From Tolumonas sp008015085 (GTDB taxonomy: Bacteria > Pseudomonadota > Gammaproteobacteria > Enterobacterales > Aeromonadaceae), in contig JAJUJX010000006.1 in assembly GCA_029265125.1 (NCBI GenBank), positions 1-64,000 on the forward strand: 64,000 nucleotides of DNA, read 5' to 3'. Position 1 is the stretch's first letter. Each line of letters begins with the position of its first letter. Shown here piece after piece: positions 53,209 through 62,161 of this stretch. The notes below the pieces were generated by a model that saw only the letters and a program-made list of their open reading frames with translations, was not told where the DNA came from and did not search any database. The translations under genes were made by a program, and so were the position numbers.

Positions 53209-54750
53209 ATGCAACTCAATTCCACTGAAATTGCCGAGCTGATTAAAAAGCGTATCGCGCAATTCAACGTCGTCACCGAAGCCCGCAATGAAGGGACTAT
53301 CGTATCGGTGAGTGACGGTATCGTTCGTATTCATGGCCTTGCTGATGTTATGCAGGGTGAAATGATTGAACTGCCTGGTAACCGTTACGGTCTGGCACTG
53401 AACCTGGAACGTGATTCCGTAGGTGCTATCGTCATGGGGCCATATGCTGATCTGGCTGAAGGTCAGAAAGTAACAGGTACTGGCCGTATTCTGGAAGTAC
53501 CGGTTGGTCGTGGTCTGCTGGGCCGTGTAGTGAATACACTGGGTCAGCCTATCGACGGTAAAGGTCCGATTGATAACGATGGTTTCTCACCGGTTGAAGT
53601 GATTGCACCAGGTGTTATTGAGCGTCAGTCCGTTTCTCAGCCAGTTCAGACTGGTTATAAAGCGGTAGACGCGATGATCCCTATCGGCCGTGGTCAGCGT
53701 GAGCTGATTATCGGTGACCGTCAGACTGGTAAAACCGCGCTGGCGATCGATGCGATCATCAACCAGAAAGATTCAGGCATCAAGTGTGTGTACGTAGCGA
53801 TTGGTCAGAAAGCGTCAACCATTGCCAACGTAGTACGCAAGCTGGAAGAACACGGTGCGCTGGCTAACACCATCGTTGTCGTAGCTTCTGCTTCTGAATC
53901 GGCTTCTCTGCAATACCTGGCGCCTTATGCCGGTTGTGCGATGGGCGAATATTTCCGTGACCGTGGCGAAGACTCACTCATCATTTATGATGACCTGTCT
54001 AAGCATGCGGTGGCTTACCGTCAGATTTCTCTGTTGCTGCGTCGTCCACCAGGACGTGAAGCGTTCCCAGGGGACGTATTCTATCTGCACTCACGTCTGC
54101 TGGAACGTGCTTCCCGCGTAAACGCTGATTATGTTGAAGCGTTTACTAAAGGCGCGGTGAAAGGCCAGACTGGTTCTCTGACAGCACTGCCAATCATCGA
54201 AACTCAGGCTGGCGACGTTTCTGCGTTCGTTCCGACCAACGTTATTTCGATCACTGACGGTCAGATCTTCCTGACAACTCAGTTGTTCAACGCTGGTATC
54301 CGTCCTGCGGTTGACCCTGGTATCTCTGTATCCCGTGTGGGTGGTGCTGCTCAGACCAAGATCATCAAGAAACTGTCTGGTGGTATCCGTACTGCGCTGG
54401 CTCAGTATCGTGAACTGGCGGCATTCGCTCAGTTCTCTTCTGATCTGGACGATGCGACCCGCAAACAGCTGAGCCATGGTCAGAAAGTAACTGAACTGAT
54501 GAAACAGAAACAATATGCACCGATGAGCGTAGCTCAGCAGGCGCTGGTTCTGTTCGCGGCAGAGCGTGGCTATCTGGAAGATGTCGAGCTGAACAAGATC
54601 GGCGACTTCGAAGCAGCGCTGCTCTCTTATGCCAACAATGAGCATGCTGATCTGATGGCTGAAATCAACGCAAAAGCAGATTACAACGATGATATCGTTG
54701 CGCGTCTGTCTGCATTGATTGACGGCTTCAAAGCGACTCATACCTGGTAA
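53209..54750 (+). CDS. atpA: ATP synthase subunit alpha
   Basis: A 513-residue regulatory F1 subunit with P-loop GDRQTGKTA and the PAVDPGISVSRVGG signature. Same length as E. coli AtpA. Confidence 0.98.
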   Translation: MQLNSTEIAELIKKRIAQFNVVTEARNEGTIVSVSDGIVRIHGLADVMQGEMIELPGNRYGLALNLERDSVGAIVMGPYADLAEGQKVTGTGRILEVPVGRGLLGRVVNTLGQPIDGKGPIDNDGFSPVEVIAPGVIERQSVSQPVQTGYKAVDAMIPIGRGQRELIIGDRQTGKTALAIDAIINQKDSGIKCVYVAIGQKASTIANVVRKLEEHGALANTIVVVASASESASLQYLAPYAGCAMGEYFRDRGEDSLIIYDDLSKHAVAYRQISLLLRRPPGREAFPGDVFYLHSRLLERASRVNADYVEAFTKGAVKGQTGSLTALPIIETQAGDVSAFVPTNVISITDGQIFLTTQLFNAGIRPAVDPGISVSRVGGAAQTKIIKKLSGGIRTALAQYRELAAFAQFSSDLDDATRKQLSHGQKVTELMKQKQYAPMSVAQQALVLFAAERGYLEDVELNKIGDFEAALLSYANNEHADLMAEINAKADYNDDIVARLSALIDGFKATHTW

Positions 54751-54794
54751 TAACGCGGCTGCTTTCGGGCAGCCTCTGATGTGGAGAGTCAGCA

Positions 54795-55658
54795 ATGGCC
54801 GGCGCAAAAGAGATACGCAATAAAATCGCCAGTGTGAAGAACACGCAAAAGATCACCGGTGCGATGGAGATGGTGGCAGCCAGCAAAATGCGCAAAGCGC
54901 AGGATCGCATGGCATCCAGCCGTCCCTATGCCGTGGCTATGCGCAAAGTGATCGGTCATCTCGCGTTGGGTAACCTCGAATACAAGCATCCTTACCTGAT
55001 TGAGCGTGAGGTAAAGCGGGTAGGTTACATCATCGTATCGACCGATCGCGGTCTGTGTGGTGGCTTGAACGTAAACTTGTTCAAGTCGGCACTGGTATCA
55101 ATGAAACAGTGGAAGGAGCAGGGCGTAGAAGTTTCTACTGCGCTGATCGGCACGAAAGCGGCCGGCTTCTTCGATCGCCTTGGTAGCAAAATACTGGCGC
55201 AGACTTCCGGTATGGGTGACGCGCCAAGCGTCAGCGACCTGATCGGTTCTGTAAAAGTAATGCTGCAAGCTTACGACAACGGCGAGATCGACCGTCTGTA
55301 TCTGGTTTACAACAAGTTTGTAAATACCATGGTGCAGAAACCAAGCGTCGATCAGTTGCTGCCTTTGCCGAAGGCTGATGACCAGGCGCTGGCAAAACGC
55401 CACTGGGATTATCTGTACGAACCAGATCCCAAACATCTGCTGAATGAACTGCTGATCCGTTATGTCGAATCACAGGTTTATCAGGGTGTGGTAGAAAATT
55501 TAGCCAGTGAGCAGGCAGCCCGTATGGTGGCGATGAAAGCAGCTACCGACAACGCCGGCAATCTGATTGGTGATTTACAACTGGTGTATAACAAAGCTCG
55601 TCAGGCGGCGATTACCCAGGAACTCACCGAGATTGTTAGTGGTGCATCGGCAGTATAA
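54795..55658 (+). CDS. atpG: ATP synthase subunit gamma
   Basis: A 287-residue rotor shaft subunit. The N-terminal helix (GAKEIRNKIASVKNTQKIT) and the C-terminal RQAAITQELTEIVSGA are family hallmarks. Confidence 0.98.
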   Translation: MAGAKEIRNKIASVKNTQKITGAMEMVAASKMRKAQDRMASSRPYAVAMRKVIGHLALGNLEYKHPYLIEREVKRVGYIIVSTDRGLCGGLNVNLFKSALVSMKQWKEQGVEVSTALIGTKAAGFFDRLGSKILAQTSGMGDAPSVSDLIGSVKVMLQAYDNGEIDRLYLVYNKFVNTMVQKPSVDQLLPLPKADDQALAKRHWDYLYEPDPKHLLNELLIRYVESQVYQGVVENLASEQAARMVAMKAATDNAGNLIGDLQLVYNKARQAAITQELTEIVSGASAV

Positions 55659-55690
55659 GGCAAAGGTTTCCAGGCTTTAGAGGATTTGAC

Positions 55691-57079
55691 ATGAGTAACG
55701 GTATCATCGTTCAAGTCATCGGTGCGGTTGTAGACGTACAGTTTCCGCAAGATGCGGTTCCGCAGGTTTATGACGCGCTGAAGATAGTGAGCGAAGGCCA
55801 GACAAAAGGTCTGGTAATGGAAGTACAGCAACAAATCGGCGGTGGTGTTGTTCGTTGTATCGCAATGGGTACATCAGACGGTCTGCGTCGTGGTGCTGAA
55901 GTAGCTAACACTGGCGCTGGTATCAAAGTGCCTGTAGGTACTAAGACACTGGGTCGTATCATGAACGTGCTGGGTGAGCCTGTGGATGAGCAGGGCCCGG
56001 TTGGCGCGGAAGATCATTGGGTTATCCATCGTGCTGCGCCTAGCTACGAAGATCAGTCCAATACCACTGAACTGCTGGAAACTGGCATCAAGGTTATCGA
56101 CCTGATTTGTCCGTTTGCCAAGGGTGGTAAAGTGGGTCTGTTCGGTGGCGCGGGTGTTGGTAAAACCGTAAACATGATGGAACTGATCAACAATATCGCG
56201 AAGGCTCACTCCGGTCTGTCTGTATTCGCCGGTGTGGGTGAACGTACCCGTGAAGGTAACGACTTCTACTATGAAATGAAGGAGTCTAACGTTCTGGATA
56301 AAGTTGCGATGGTTTACGGCCAGATGAACGAGCCACCAGGAAACCGTCTGCGTGTAGCACTGACCGGTCTGACCATGGCGGAAAAATTCCGTGATGAAGG
56401 CCGTGACGTTCTGCTGTTTATCGACAACATCTATCGTTACACCCTGGCGGGTACTGAAGTATCAGCACTGCTGGGTCGTATGCCATCTGCGGTAGGTTAT
56501 CAGCCGACACTGGCTGAAGAGATGGGTGTTCTGCAGGAACGTATTACCTCGACTAAGACTGGTTCTATCACTTCGATCCAAGCGGTATACGTACCTGCGG
56601 ATGACTTGACTGACCCATCACCAGCGACTACCTTTGCGCATCTGGACTCAACCGTAACACTGAGCCGTCAGATCGCTGCACTGGGTATTTACCCTGCAGT
56701 AGACCCGCTGGATTCGACTTCACGTCAGCTGGATCCGCTGGTGGTTGGTCAGGAACACTATGATGTGGCTCGTGGCGTGCAGACCGTTCTGCAGCGTTAT
56801 AAAGAGCTGAAAGACATCATCGCGATCCTGGGTATGGACGAGCTGTCAGAAGACGACAAACTGGTGGTTGCGCGTGCGCGTAAGATCGAACGTTTCCTGT
56901 CTCAGCCATTTAACGTAGCAGAAGTATTTACCGGTACTCCAGGTAAATATGTGTCTCTGAAAGAGACTATCCGTGGCTTTAAAGGCATTCTGGACGGCGA
57001 GTACGACGATTTGCCAGAACAGGCGTTCTATATGGTTGGCTCCATCGACGAAGTGGTCGAGAAAGCTAAGAAACTGTAA
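55691..57079 (+). CDS. atpD: ATP synthase subunit beta
   Basis: A 462-residue catalytic F1 subunit with P-loop GGAGVGKTV and the GERTREGND and PAVDPLDSTS motifs. Confidence 0.98.
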   Translation: MSNGIIVQVIGAVVDVQFPQDAVPQVYDALKIVSEGQTKGLVMEVQQQIGGGVVRCIAMGTSDGLRRGAEVANTGAGIKVPVGTKTLGRIMNVLGEPVDEQGPVGAEDHWVIHRAAPSYEDQSNTTELLETGIKVIDLICPFAKGGKVGLFGGAGVGKTVNMMELINNIAKAHSGLSVFAGVGERTREGNDFYYEMKESNVLDKVAMVYGQMNEPPGNRLRVALTGLTMAEKFRDEGRDVLLFIDNIYRYTLAGTEVSALLGRMPSAVGYQPTLAEEMGVLQERITSTKTGSITSIQAVYVPADDLTDPSPATTFAHLDSTVTLSRQIAALGIYPAVDPLDSTSRQLDPLVVGQEHYDVARGVQTVLQRYKELKDIIAILGMDELSEDDKLVVARARKIERFLSQPFNVAEVFTGTPGKYVSLKETIRGFKGILDGEYDDLPEQAFYMVGSIDEVVEKAKKL

Positions 57080-57096
57080 TTCAGGCAGGAGGCTCT

Positions 57097-57519
57097 ATGG
57101 CTGAGATTACCTTCCACCTGGATGTGGTCAGTGCTGAAGGCATGCTGTTTTCCGGTCGTGTGGAATCTGTTCAGGTTTCAGGCGCAGAAGGGGAGCTGGG
57201 GATCCGTCACGGTCACGCACCGTTACTGACTTCCATTAAGCCTGGTCTGGTACGTCTGGTTAAGCTGCATGGTGCCGAAGAGGTAATGTATATCTCTGGT
57301 GGTATGCTGGAAGTGCAACCAGAAACAGTAAGCGTGCTGGCGGATACCGTGATCCGTGCTGCTGACTTGGATGAAGCGAAAGCGCAGACTGCGAAACGGG
57401 CTGCTGAGGAGAAAATCCACGGCAATCCAGGCGATGTCGATTATGCGTCTGCTATCACTGAGCTGGCAAAAGCAATGGCACAATTGCGTGTCATCGAGAT
57501 CACCCGCAAACACTTCTGA
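57097..57519 (+). CDS. atpC: ATP synthase subunit epsilon
   Basis: A 140-residue F1 subunit: an N-terminal beta-sandwich (TFHLDVVSAEGMLFSG) and C-terminal helices that regulate ATP hydrolysis. Last gene of the operon. Confidence 0.97.
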   Translation: MAEITFHLDVVSAEGMLFSGRVESVQVSGAEGELGIRHGHAPLLTSIKPGLVRLVKLHGAEEVMYISGGMLEVQPETVSVLADTVIRAADLDEAKAQTAKRAAEEKIHGNPGDVDYASAITELAKAMAQLRVIEITRKHF

Positions 57520-57537
57520 TCCGGCATTACTGCTGAT

Positions 57538-57571
57538 AAAAGACCTGTCATCCGACAGGTCTTTTTTTTAC
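57538..57571. terminator. Bidirectional terminator between atpC and cheB
   Basis: AGACCTGTC (57541-57549) and GACAGGTCT (57554-57562) form a stem with A residues before and a T run after, so it can stop both the atp and the chemotaxis operon. Confidence 0.92.
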
Positions 57572-57584
57572 CCGATCACCGGAT

Positions 57585-58652
57585 TCAGGTTTTCCGGCCA
57601 AACTGTGTGATCATGGCCGGCATCTGATTCAGACCGAAAATCTGCTCGGCGGCTCCGAGCTTGATCGCTTCTTTAGGCATGCCAAAGACAATGCTGGAAG
57701 CTTCATCCTGTGCGATGGTGCTGGCGCCTGCCTGGCGCATACTGAGCAGCCCTCGGGCACCATCATCACCCATACCGGTCAGTATCATTCCCAATGCGTT
57801 GCGGCCTGCAGATTTCGCCATCGAGCGGAACAGCACGTCCACGGAAGGTTTATGCCGGTTAACTGGTGGAGCATCGAAGACTTCGGTGAAATAGAATGCG
57901 CCGTTTCTGACTACTTGCGTGTGATAACCGCCGGGCGCGATCAGCGCACACCCTTGCAAGACGCGATCGCCGTTTTTGGCTTCGCGCACTTCAATCGAAC
58001 ACAGGCCATTCAGCCGTTCAGCAAAGGCGGCGGTAAATTTTTCCGGCATATGTTGTACGATGACGATACCGGGTACATCCTGAGGCAGTTGGGTCAGGAT
58101 CTGTTCCAGTGCGATGGTGCCGCCGGTTGACGTACCAATAGCCACCACCCGATCGGTTGTGCGGAATATCGGCGTGCCTGTCGAAGATACGGGTGGTGGT
58201 GTCAGATCTTGCGGTTTAGCCATGATAGGGGATTTCGCTATACCGGTTCTGGCCTGGCTGGCTTCGCGGATGGCTCTGACCAGATCACCGGCGATCGCTT
58301 GTAAGGCCTGTTTTACACCCAGCTTTGCTTTGGTGAAGACTGCGACTGCTCCGGCACTGAAGGCTTCCATGGTCAGAGCTGCGCCTTTTTCGGTGAGGGA
58401 TGAACAGATCACAACCGGGGTTGGGTGCTGTGTCATGATTTGTTTTAAGAAGGTGATCCCGTCCATTTTAGGCATTTCAACATCCAGCAGAATGACATCC
58501 GGCCATTGTTTCTGCATTTTACTCATGGCGATGATGGGGTCGGGGGCTGCGGCCAGTAAGGCCATATCCGGCTGGGTTTGTATGACTTCCGTCATGAACT
58601 GGCGTACTAAGGCTGAGTCGTCAACGACCAGGATCTGAATGGGTTTATTCAT
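57585..58652 (-). CDS. cheB: Chemotaxis protein-glutamate methylesterase CheB
   Basis: A 355-residue enzyme that removes methyl groups from chemoreceptors and deamidates them. The receiver domain has phospho-acceptor D57. The esterase domain has S175 (GTSTGG), H201 (QHMPEKF) and D297 (GMGDDGA). It overlaps cheD by 4 bases and ends the operon. Confidence 0.95.
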   Translation of the reverse strand: MNKPIQILVVDDSALVRQFMTEVIQTQPDMALLAAAPDPIIAMSKMQKQWPDVILLDVEMPKMDGITFLKQIMTQHPTPVVICSSLTEKGAALTMEAFSAGAVAVFTKAKLGVKQALQAIAGDLVRAIREASQARTGIAKSPIMAKPQDLTPPPVSSTGTPIFRTTDRVVAIGTSTGGTIALEQILTQLPQDVPGIVIVQHMPEKFTAAFAERLNGLCSIEVREAKNGDRVLQGCALIAPGGYHTQVVRNGAFYFTEVFDAPPVNRHKPSVDVLFRSMAKSAGRNALGMILTGMGDDGARGLLSMRQAGASTIAQDEASSIVFGMPKEAIKLGAAEQIFGLNQMPAMITQFGRKT

Positions 58653-59143
58653 GACACCTCTCTGTCGTCAAATGGATTCTTTTTATTCAGTAATGAAACC
58701 CGGAAACGGCCATTGATGCCATCTATATGTAACCGCCGGTGCCGGGTGCCGCCGGTATCTTCGCTACTTAGACTGCATTTCATTACATTTTCAACAACAT
58801 AACGCATGTAGGTCACGTTACGTGAACCAACACTGTTTTCGTAATCACTGGCGTTATACAGCGTGGTACTACCGCCGAACAAGGCCAGTTTGTATTCGTG
58901 GATCTGGGTTTTATGCCGGAACACATCCGCCAGTACACATTGGAGTACAACATCGCCATAACGGGTATCTTTCAATAGCACATCAGAAGGGCGTTCTGGT
59001 AAGACCACGTGGGTTGCCAGCAAGAGTCTTTTTTCCGGATGCCAGGCACACAGGGATACACAGGAACCCAGTAGTGTGATCAGTTCACCGTCCAGCGGAC
59101 CGAAAAAGTAGCCGCCGGGGTTGAGAAAGACGGGTTTATTCAT
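58649..59143 (-). CDS. cheD: Chemoreceptor glutamine deamidase CheD
   Basis: A 164-residue deamidase with Cys28 (LLGSCVSLC) and His45 (ATHVVLPE) in the usual order. It tunes receptors by converting Gln to Glu. It overlaps cheR and cheB by 4 bases each. E. coli lacks cheD; Vibrio and many other bacteria have it. Confidence 0.92.
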   Translation of the reverse strand: MNKPVFLNPGGYFFGPLDGELITLLGSCVSLCAWHPEKRLLLATHVVLPERPSDVLLKDTRYGDVVLQCVLADVFRHKTQIHEYKLALFGGSTTLYNASDYENSVGSRNVTYMRYVVENVMKCSLSSEDTGGTRHRRLHIDGINGRFRVSLLNKKNPFDDREVS

Positions 59144-59955
59144 GGTGTCTTCCGGTAAACCGCAGCGGCATAGGTAGTGAGTGGCAGATCGGTGCCGTGT
59201 AAGCCTTCGGAGTGTCCGACAAATAATAATCCACCACTTTTCAGCTGCTTCAGTACGCGTTGCAGGATCTGCTGTTTCGCTTTTTGATCAAAATAAATCA
59301 GCATGTTACGCAGAAATATAATATCAAAGCTGCCCAGTGATTCAGGTAAAGCATCATTGAGATTCAGGCACAGAAAGCGGGCGTGCTGACAGAGATCTTT
59401 ACGAATACGGAACATGCCCTGCATAGACTGCACCCCTTTCAGGCAGTAACGGTTAAGCCATTCCGGTGGAATATTTTCAGTTCGCTGCAGGGGATAAACC
59501 GCCTGCCGGGCTTTATCCAGTGCCTGCCGGCACAAATCAGAGCCGACAATTTCCCAATGGGTGCCGCTTTCCAGCCCTTCCGCCAGTGTCATTGCCAGTG
59601 AATAGACCTCTTCACCGGAGGAACAGGCTGCACTCCAGATCCGCAGCGAGCGGCGCGGATGTTGCTGCAGTAATTTTTGCAGCAGATCGAAATGTGGTTT
59701 TTCCCGAAAAAAGAAGGTTTCGTTGGTGGTCAGCAGGTCAACCGCAATCCGGCGTTCCTCCTGCTGCTGCGGATTTTGCAGCAGCGCGACGTAATCGGAG
59801 AAATTATCCAGCTGCAAAGCCCGCAGGCGCTTCATCAGACGCCCTGCGGCCAGTGCACGTTTGTGGGCAGCCATTCTGATACCGGAAATATCGGCCATCA
59901 GATGGCTGATGATCTGAAAATCGTGTTCATTTAATGCTGGCAGCTGAGACTCCAT
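59140..59955 (-). CDS. cheR: Chemotaxis protein methyltransferase CheR
   Basis: A 271-residue SAM-dependent methyltransferase acting on receptor glutamates. The motifs TNETFFFREKPHF and IWSAACSSGEEVYSLAM are conserved. Adaptation is balanced against CheB, encoded two genes downstream. Confidence 0.95.
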   Translation of the reverse strand: MESQLPALNEHDFQIISHLMADISGIRMAAHKRALAAGRLMKRLRALQLDNFSDYVALLQNPQQQEERRIAVDLLTTNETFFFREKPHFDLLQKLLQQHPRRSLRIWSAACSSGEEVYSLAMTLAEGLESGTHWEIVGSDLCRQALDKARQAVYPLQRTENIPPEWLNRYCLKGVQSMQGMFRIRKDLCQHARFLCLNLNDALPESLGSFDIIFLRNMLIYFDQKAKQQILQRVLKQLKSGGLLFVGHSEGLHGTDLPLTTYAAAVYRKTP

Positions 59956-59957
59956 AC

Positions 59958-60509
59958 CTACTCCCTGAGCACGTTTTCAACTCCCTGTGGTTCTTGCATT
60001 CTCTGCAATTCATCTTCACTGAAGAGGGCTTCGGCTTTCAGTATGATCAGAAAACCGTTGTCTCTGCGGGCCATACCCTGAATAAATTGCGAGCTGATGC
60101 CGGTACCGAATGCTGGTGGAGGTTCAATCTGTGAGGGATCGATATCCAGCACTTCATCAACAGCGTCGACAATCAGCCCGGCTAGTTGGGCTGTAGTGCC
60201 AATAGGCAGTTCCAGTATGATGATGCAGGTCCGGCGGCCGATTTCGGTTGGCGCTGCACCAAAACGTGAAGCCAGATCGATCACTGGAACAACATTGCCG
60301 CGCAGGTTGATGACGCCCCGTACATACGATGGCATTAGCGGTACTGTAGTGACCTGACCGTATTCAATGATTTCCCGAACCCGATCTATCGGCAGGGCCA
60401 GAGCGGTCTGCATGCAGCGAAATGAGAGATTCTGTCCGGCGCCCCAGTCAGGCACCGGCAGATAGGCCATTTCTCCAGTTGTACTATGTTGTAATGCCTC
60501 CATAGTCAT
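59958..60509 (-). CDS. cheW: Chemotaxis coupling protein CheW
   Basis: A 183-residue adaptor that joins receptor tips to CheA. The SH3-like core with MPSYVRGVINLRGNVVPVIDL is typical. It lies 8 bases after the receptor gene and 2 bases before cheR. Confidence 0.94.
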   Translation of the reverse strand: MTMEALQHSTTGEMAYLPVPDWGAGQNLSFRCMQTALALPIDRVREIIEYGQVTTVPLMPSYVRGVINLRGNVVPVIDLASRFGAAPTEIGRRTCIIILELPIGTTAQLAGLIVDAVDEVLDIDPSQIEPPPAFGTGISSQFIQGMARRDNGFLIILKAEALFSEDELQRMQEPQGVENVLRE

Positions 60510-60517
60510 TCTCCCGG

Positions 60518-62161
60518 TTAAAACTGCACGAATTGTTCATCGCCGGCATCAGGCTGCAGGCGTTCCGGTCTGGTTTTATTCACTTTGGCTTTGACCGGAC
60601 GCGCTATTTTCTGACTGACGGCTGTCAGCGGTTTTTCGGCATTAACCTTGAAATAGTTGATCAGATCCATCAGTTGTCCGGCCTGTGCGGTCATCTCTTC
60701 GGCGGTCGCGGCCAGTTCTTCTGAAGCAGAAGCGTTCTGTTGGGTGATCTGATTCAGCTGACCCATCGCGATATTGATTTGAGCAACGCCGCTGGATTGT
60801 TCCTGAGAGGCTGCGGTGATTTCCTGCACCAGATCAGAGGTGCGTTTGATGTCCGGCACCAGTTGTTCAAACAGGTTTCCGGCCTGTTCAGCCAGCGATA
60901 CACTGCTGCCGGCGACCTGACCAATCTCCTGTGCGGCGACCTGGCTGCGTTCAGCCAGTTTACGCACTTCGGCGGCGACTACAGCAAAGCCTTTACCGTG
61001 CTCACCGGCACGCGCAGCTTCAATCGCTGCATTCAGGGCCAGCAGATTGGTCTGGTAAGCAATATCGTCAATGATGCTGATTTTGCCGGCGATTTGCTTC
61101 ATGGCTGTGACGGTTTCTTTCACTGACTGGCCGCCTCGTTCCACATCCTGTGCAGCTTTGGAGGAGATAGAGTCGGTGACTTTGGAGCTTTCCGTATTCT
61201 GGGCAATTGAAGCAGAAATCTGTTCCATGGATGCGGATGTTTCTTCGACACTGGCAGATTGTTCGCTGGCAGCCTGACTTAAGGACTGTGAGGTAGCACT
61301 GACTTCTTCAGAGGCGCTGGAGAGAGCATCGGAGGCTGAACGCACTTCACCTATGATATGACTCAGTTTGGCGACCATCTCTTTCATCGCATACAGCAAC
61401 GATTGTTTGTTGTTTTCATTGGTTTCAACGTCCACCATCAGATTGCCGGCTGCGATCTGGCGAGTGATATCGGCTGCATAATCTGGTTCACCACCGAGTT
61501 GTTTTACAATCTGGTAGGCAATGAACATCCCCATGGCGATACCAAAGATGGCGGCAATCGCAATAATAATGAACATCTGTTGTGCGCTGCTGCTAAAGAC
61601 ATTTTCGATAGTTTCATTGGTTTGCTGAGACTGTTTTTCCATATTTTTACTGAGGTCATCCAGCTGTTTACGGGAATCGTTGACGACCTTAATAAATTCA
61701 GTCTGCAGATAGTTAAATGCGGGAGTTTCAGTCACCAGCGGTTGCTGGTTGATCAGGCTGACCATATGTGAAACACCGGCTTTATAGGCTACCCAGGTTT
61801 TATCAAAATCCTGTAACCTGGCTTTTCCTTCTTCTGTGATGACAGTTTTTCTGGCCTGAGCCATGTTGTCTTCCAGTTCACTCATCAGAGTATCCAGTCG
61901 GGTTTGATCACTGTGGCGTTGTTCTTCGGTAGCCACCAGCATCATATTGCGCACGGTCCGGGCAATATCGTTGCGGATCGCGTTGGCATCTTTAATTTTG
62001 CCAAGCCCAACCAGATCCCGTTCGGCAATCAGGTCGCTCATGGTGTGTAACTTATCCATATTGACATAACCGACACCGCCCACCGCAATGGTGATGAGAG
62101 TCAGCGTAATAAACGCCAGTAACAGGCGGGTGCGTAAACGCAGATTACCTAACAGATTCAT
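60518..62161 (-). CDS. Methyl-accepting chemotaxis protein
   Basis: A 547-residue receptor. Membrane helices at about 12-31 and 196-216 flank a periplasmic four-helix-bundle type sensor. A HAMP region and the signalling hairpin follow (NLLALNAAIEAARAGEHGKGFAVVA). The C-terminus (DEQFVQF) has no NWETF-type CheR/CheB tether. The ligand cannot be deduced. It overlaps cheA by 4 bases, so receptor and kinase are co-translated and likely work as a dedicated array. Confidence 0.93.
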   Translation of the reverse strand: MNLLGNLRLRTRLLLAFITLTLITIAVGGVGYVNMDKLHTMSDLIAERDLVGLGKIKDANAIRNDIARTVRNMMLVATEEQRHSDQTRLDTLMSELEDNMAQARKTVITEEGKARLQDFDKTWVAYKAGVSHMVSLINQQPLVTETPAFNYLQTEFIKVVNDSRKQLDDLSKNMEKQSQQTNETIENVFSSSAQQMFIIIAIAAIFGIAMGMFIAYQIVKQLGGEPDYAADITRQIAAGNLMVDVETNENNKQSLLYAMKEMVAKLSHIIGEVRSASDALSSASEEVSATSQSLSQAASEQSASVEETSASMEQISASIAQNTESSKVTDSISSKAAQDVERGGQSVKETVTAMKQIAGKISIIDDIAYQTNLLALNAAIEAARAGEHGKGFAVVAAEVRKLAERSQVAAQEIGQVAGSSVSLAEQAGNLFEQLVPDIKRTSDLVQEITAASQEQSSGVAQINIAMGQLNQITQQNASASEELAATAEEMTAQAGQLMDLINYFKVNAEKPLTAVSQKIARPVKAKVNKTRPERLQPDAGDEQFVQF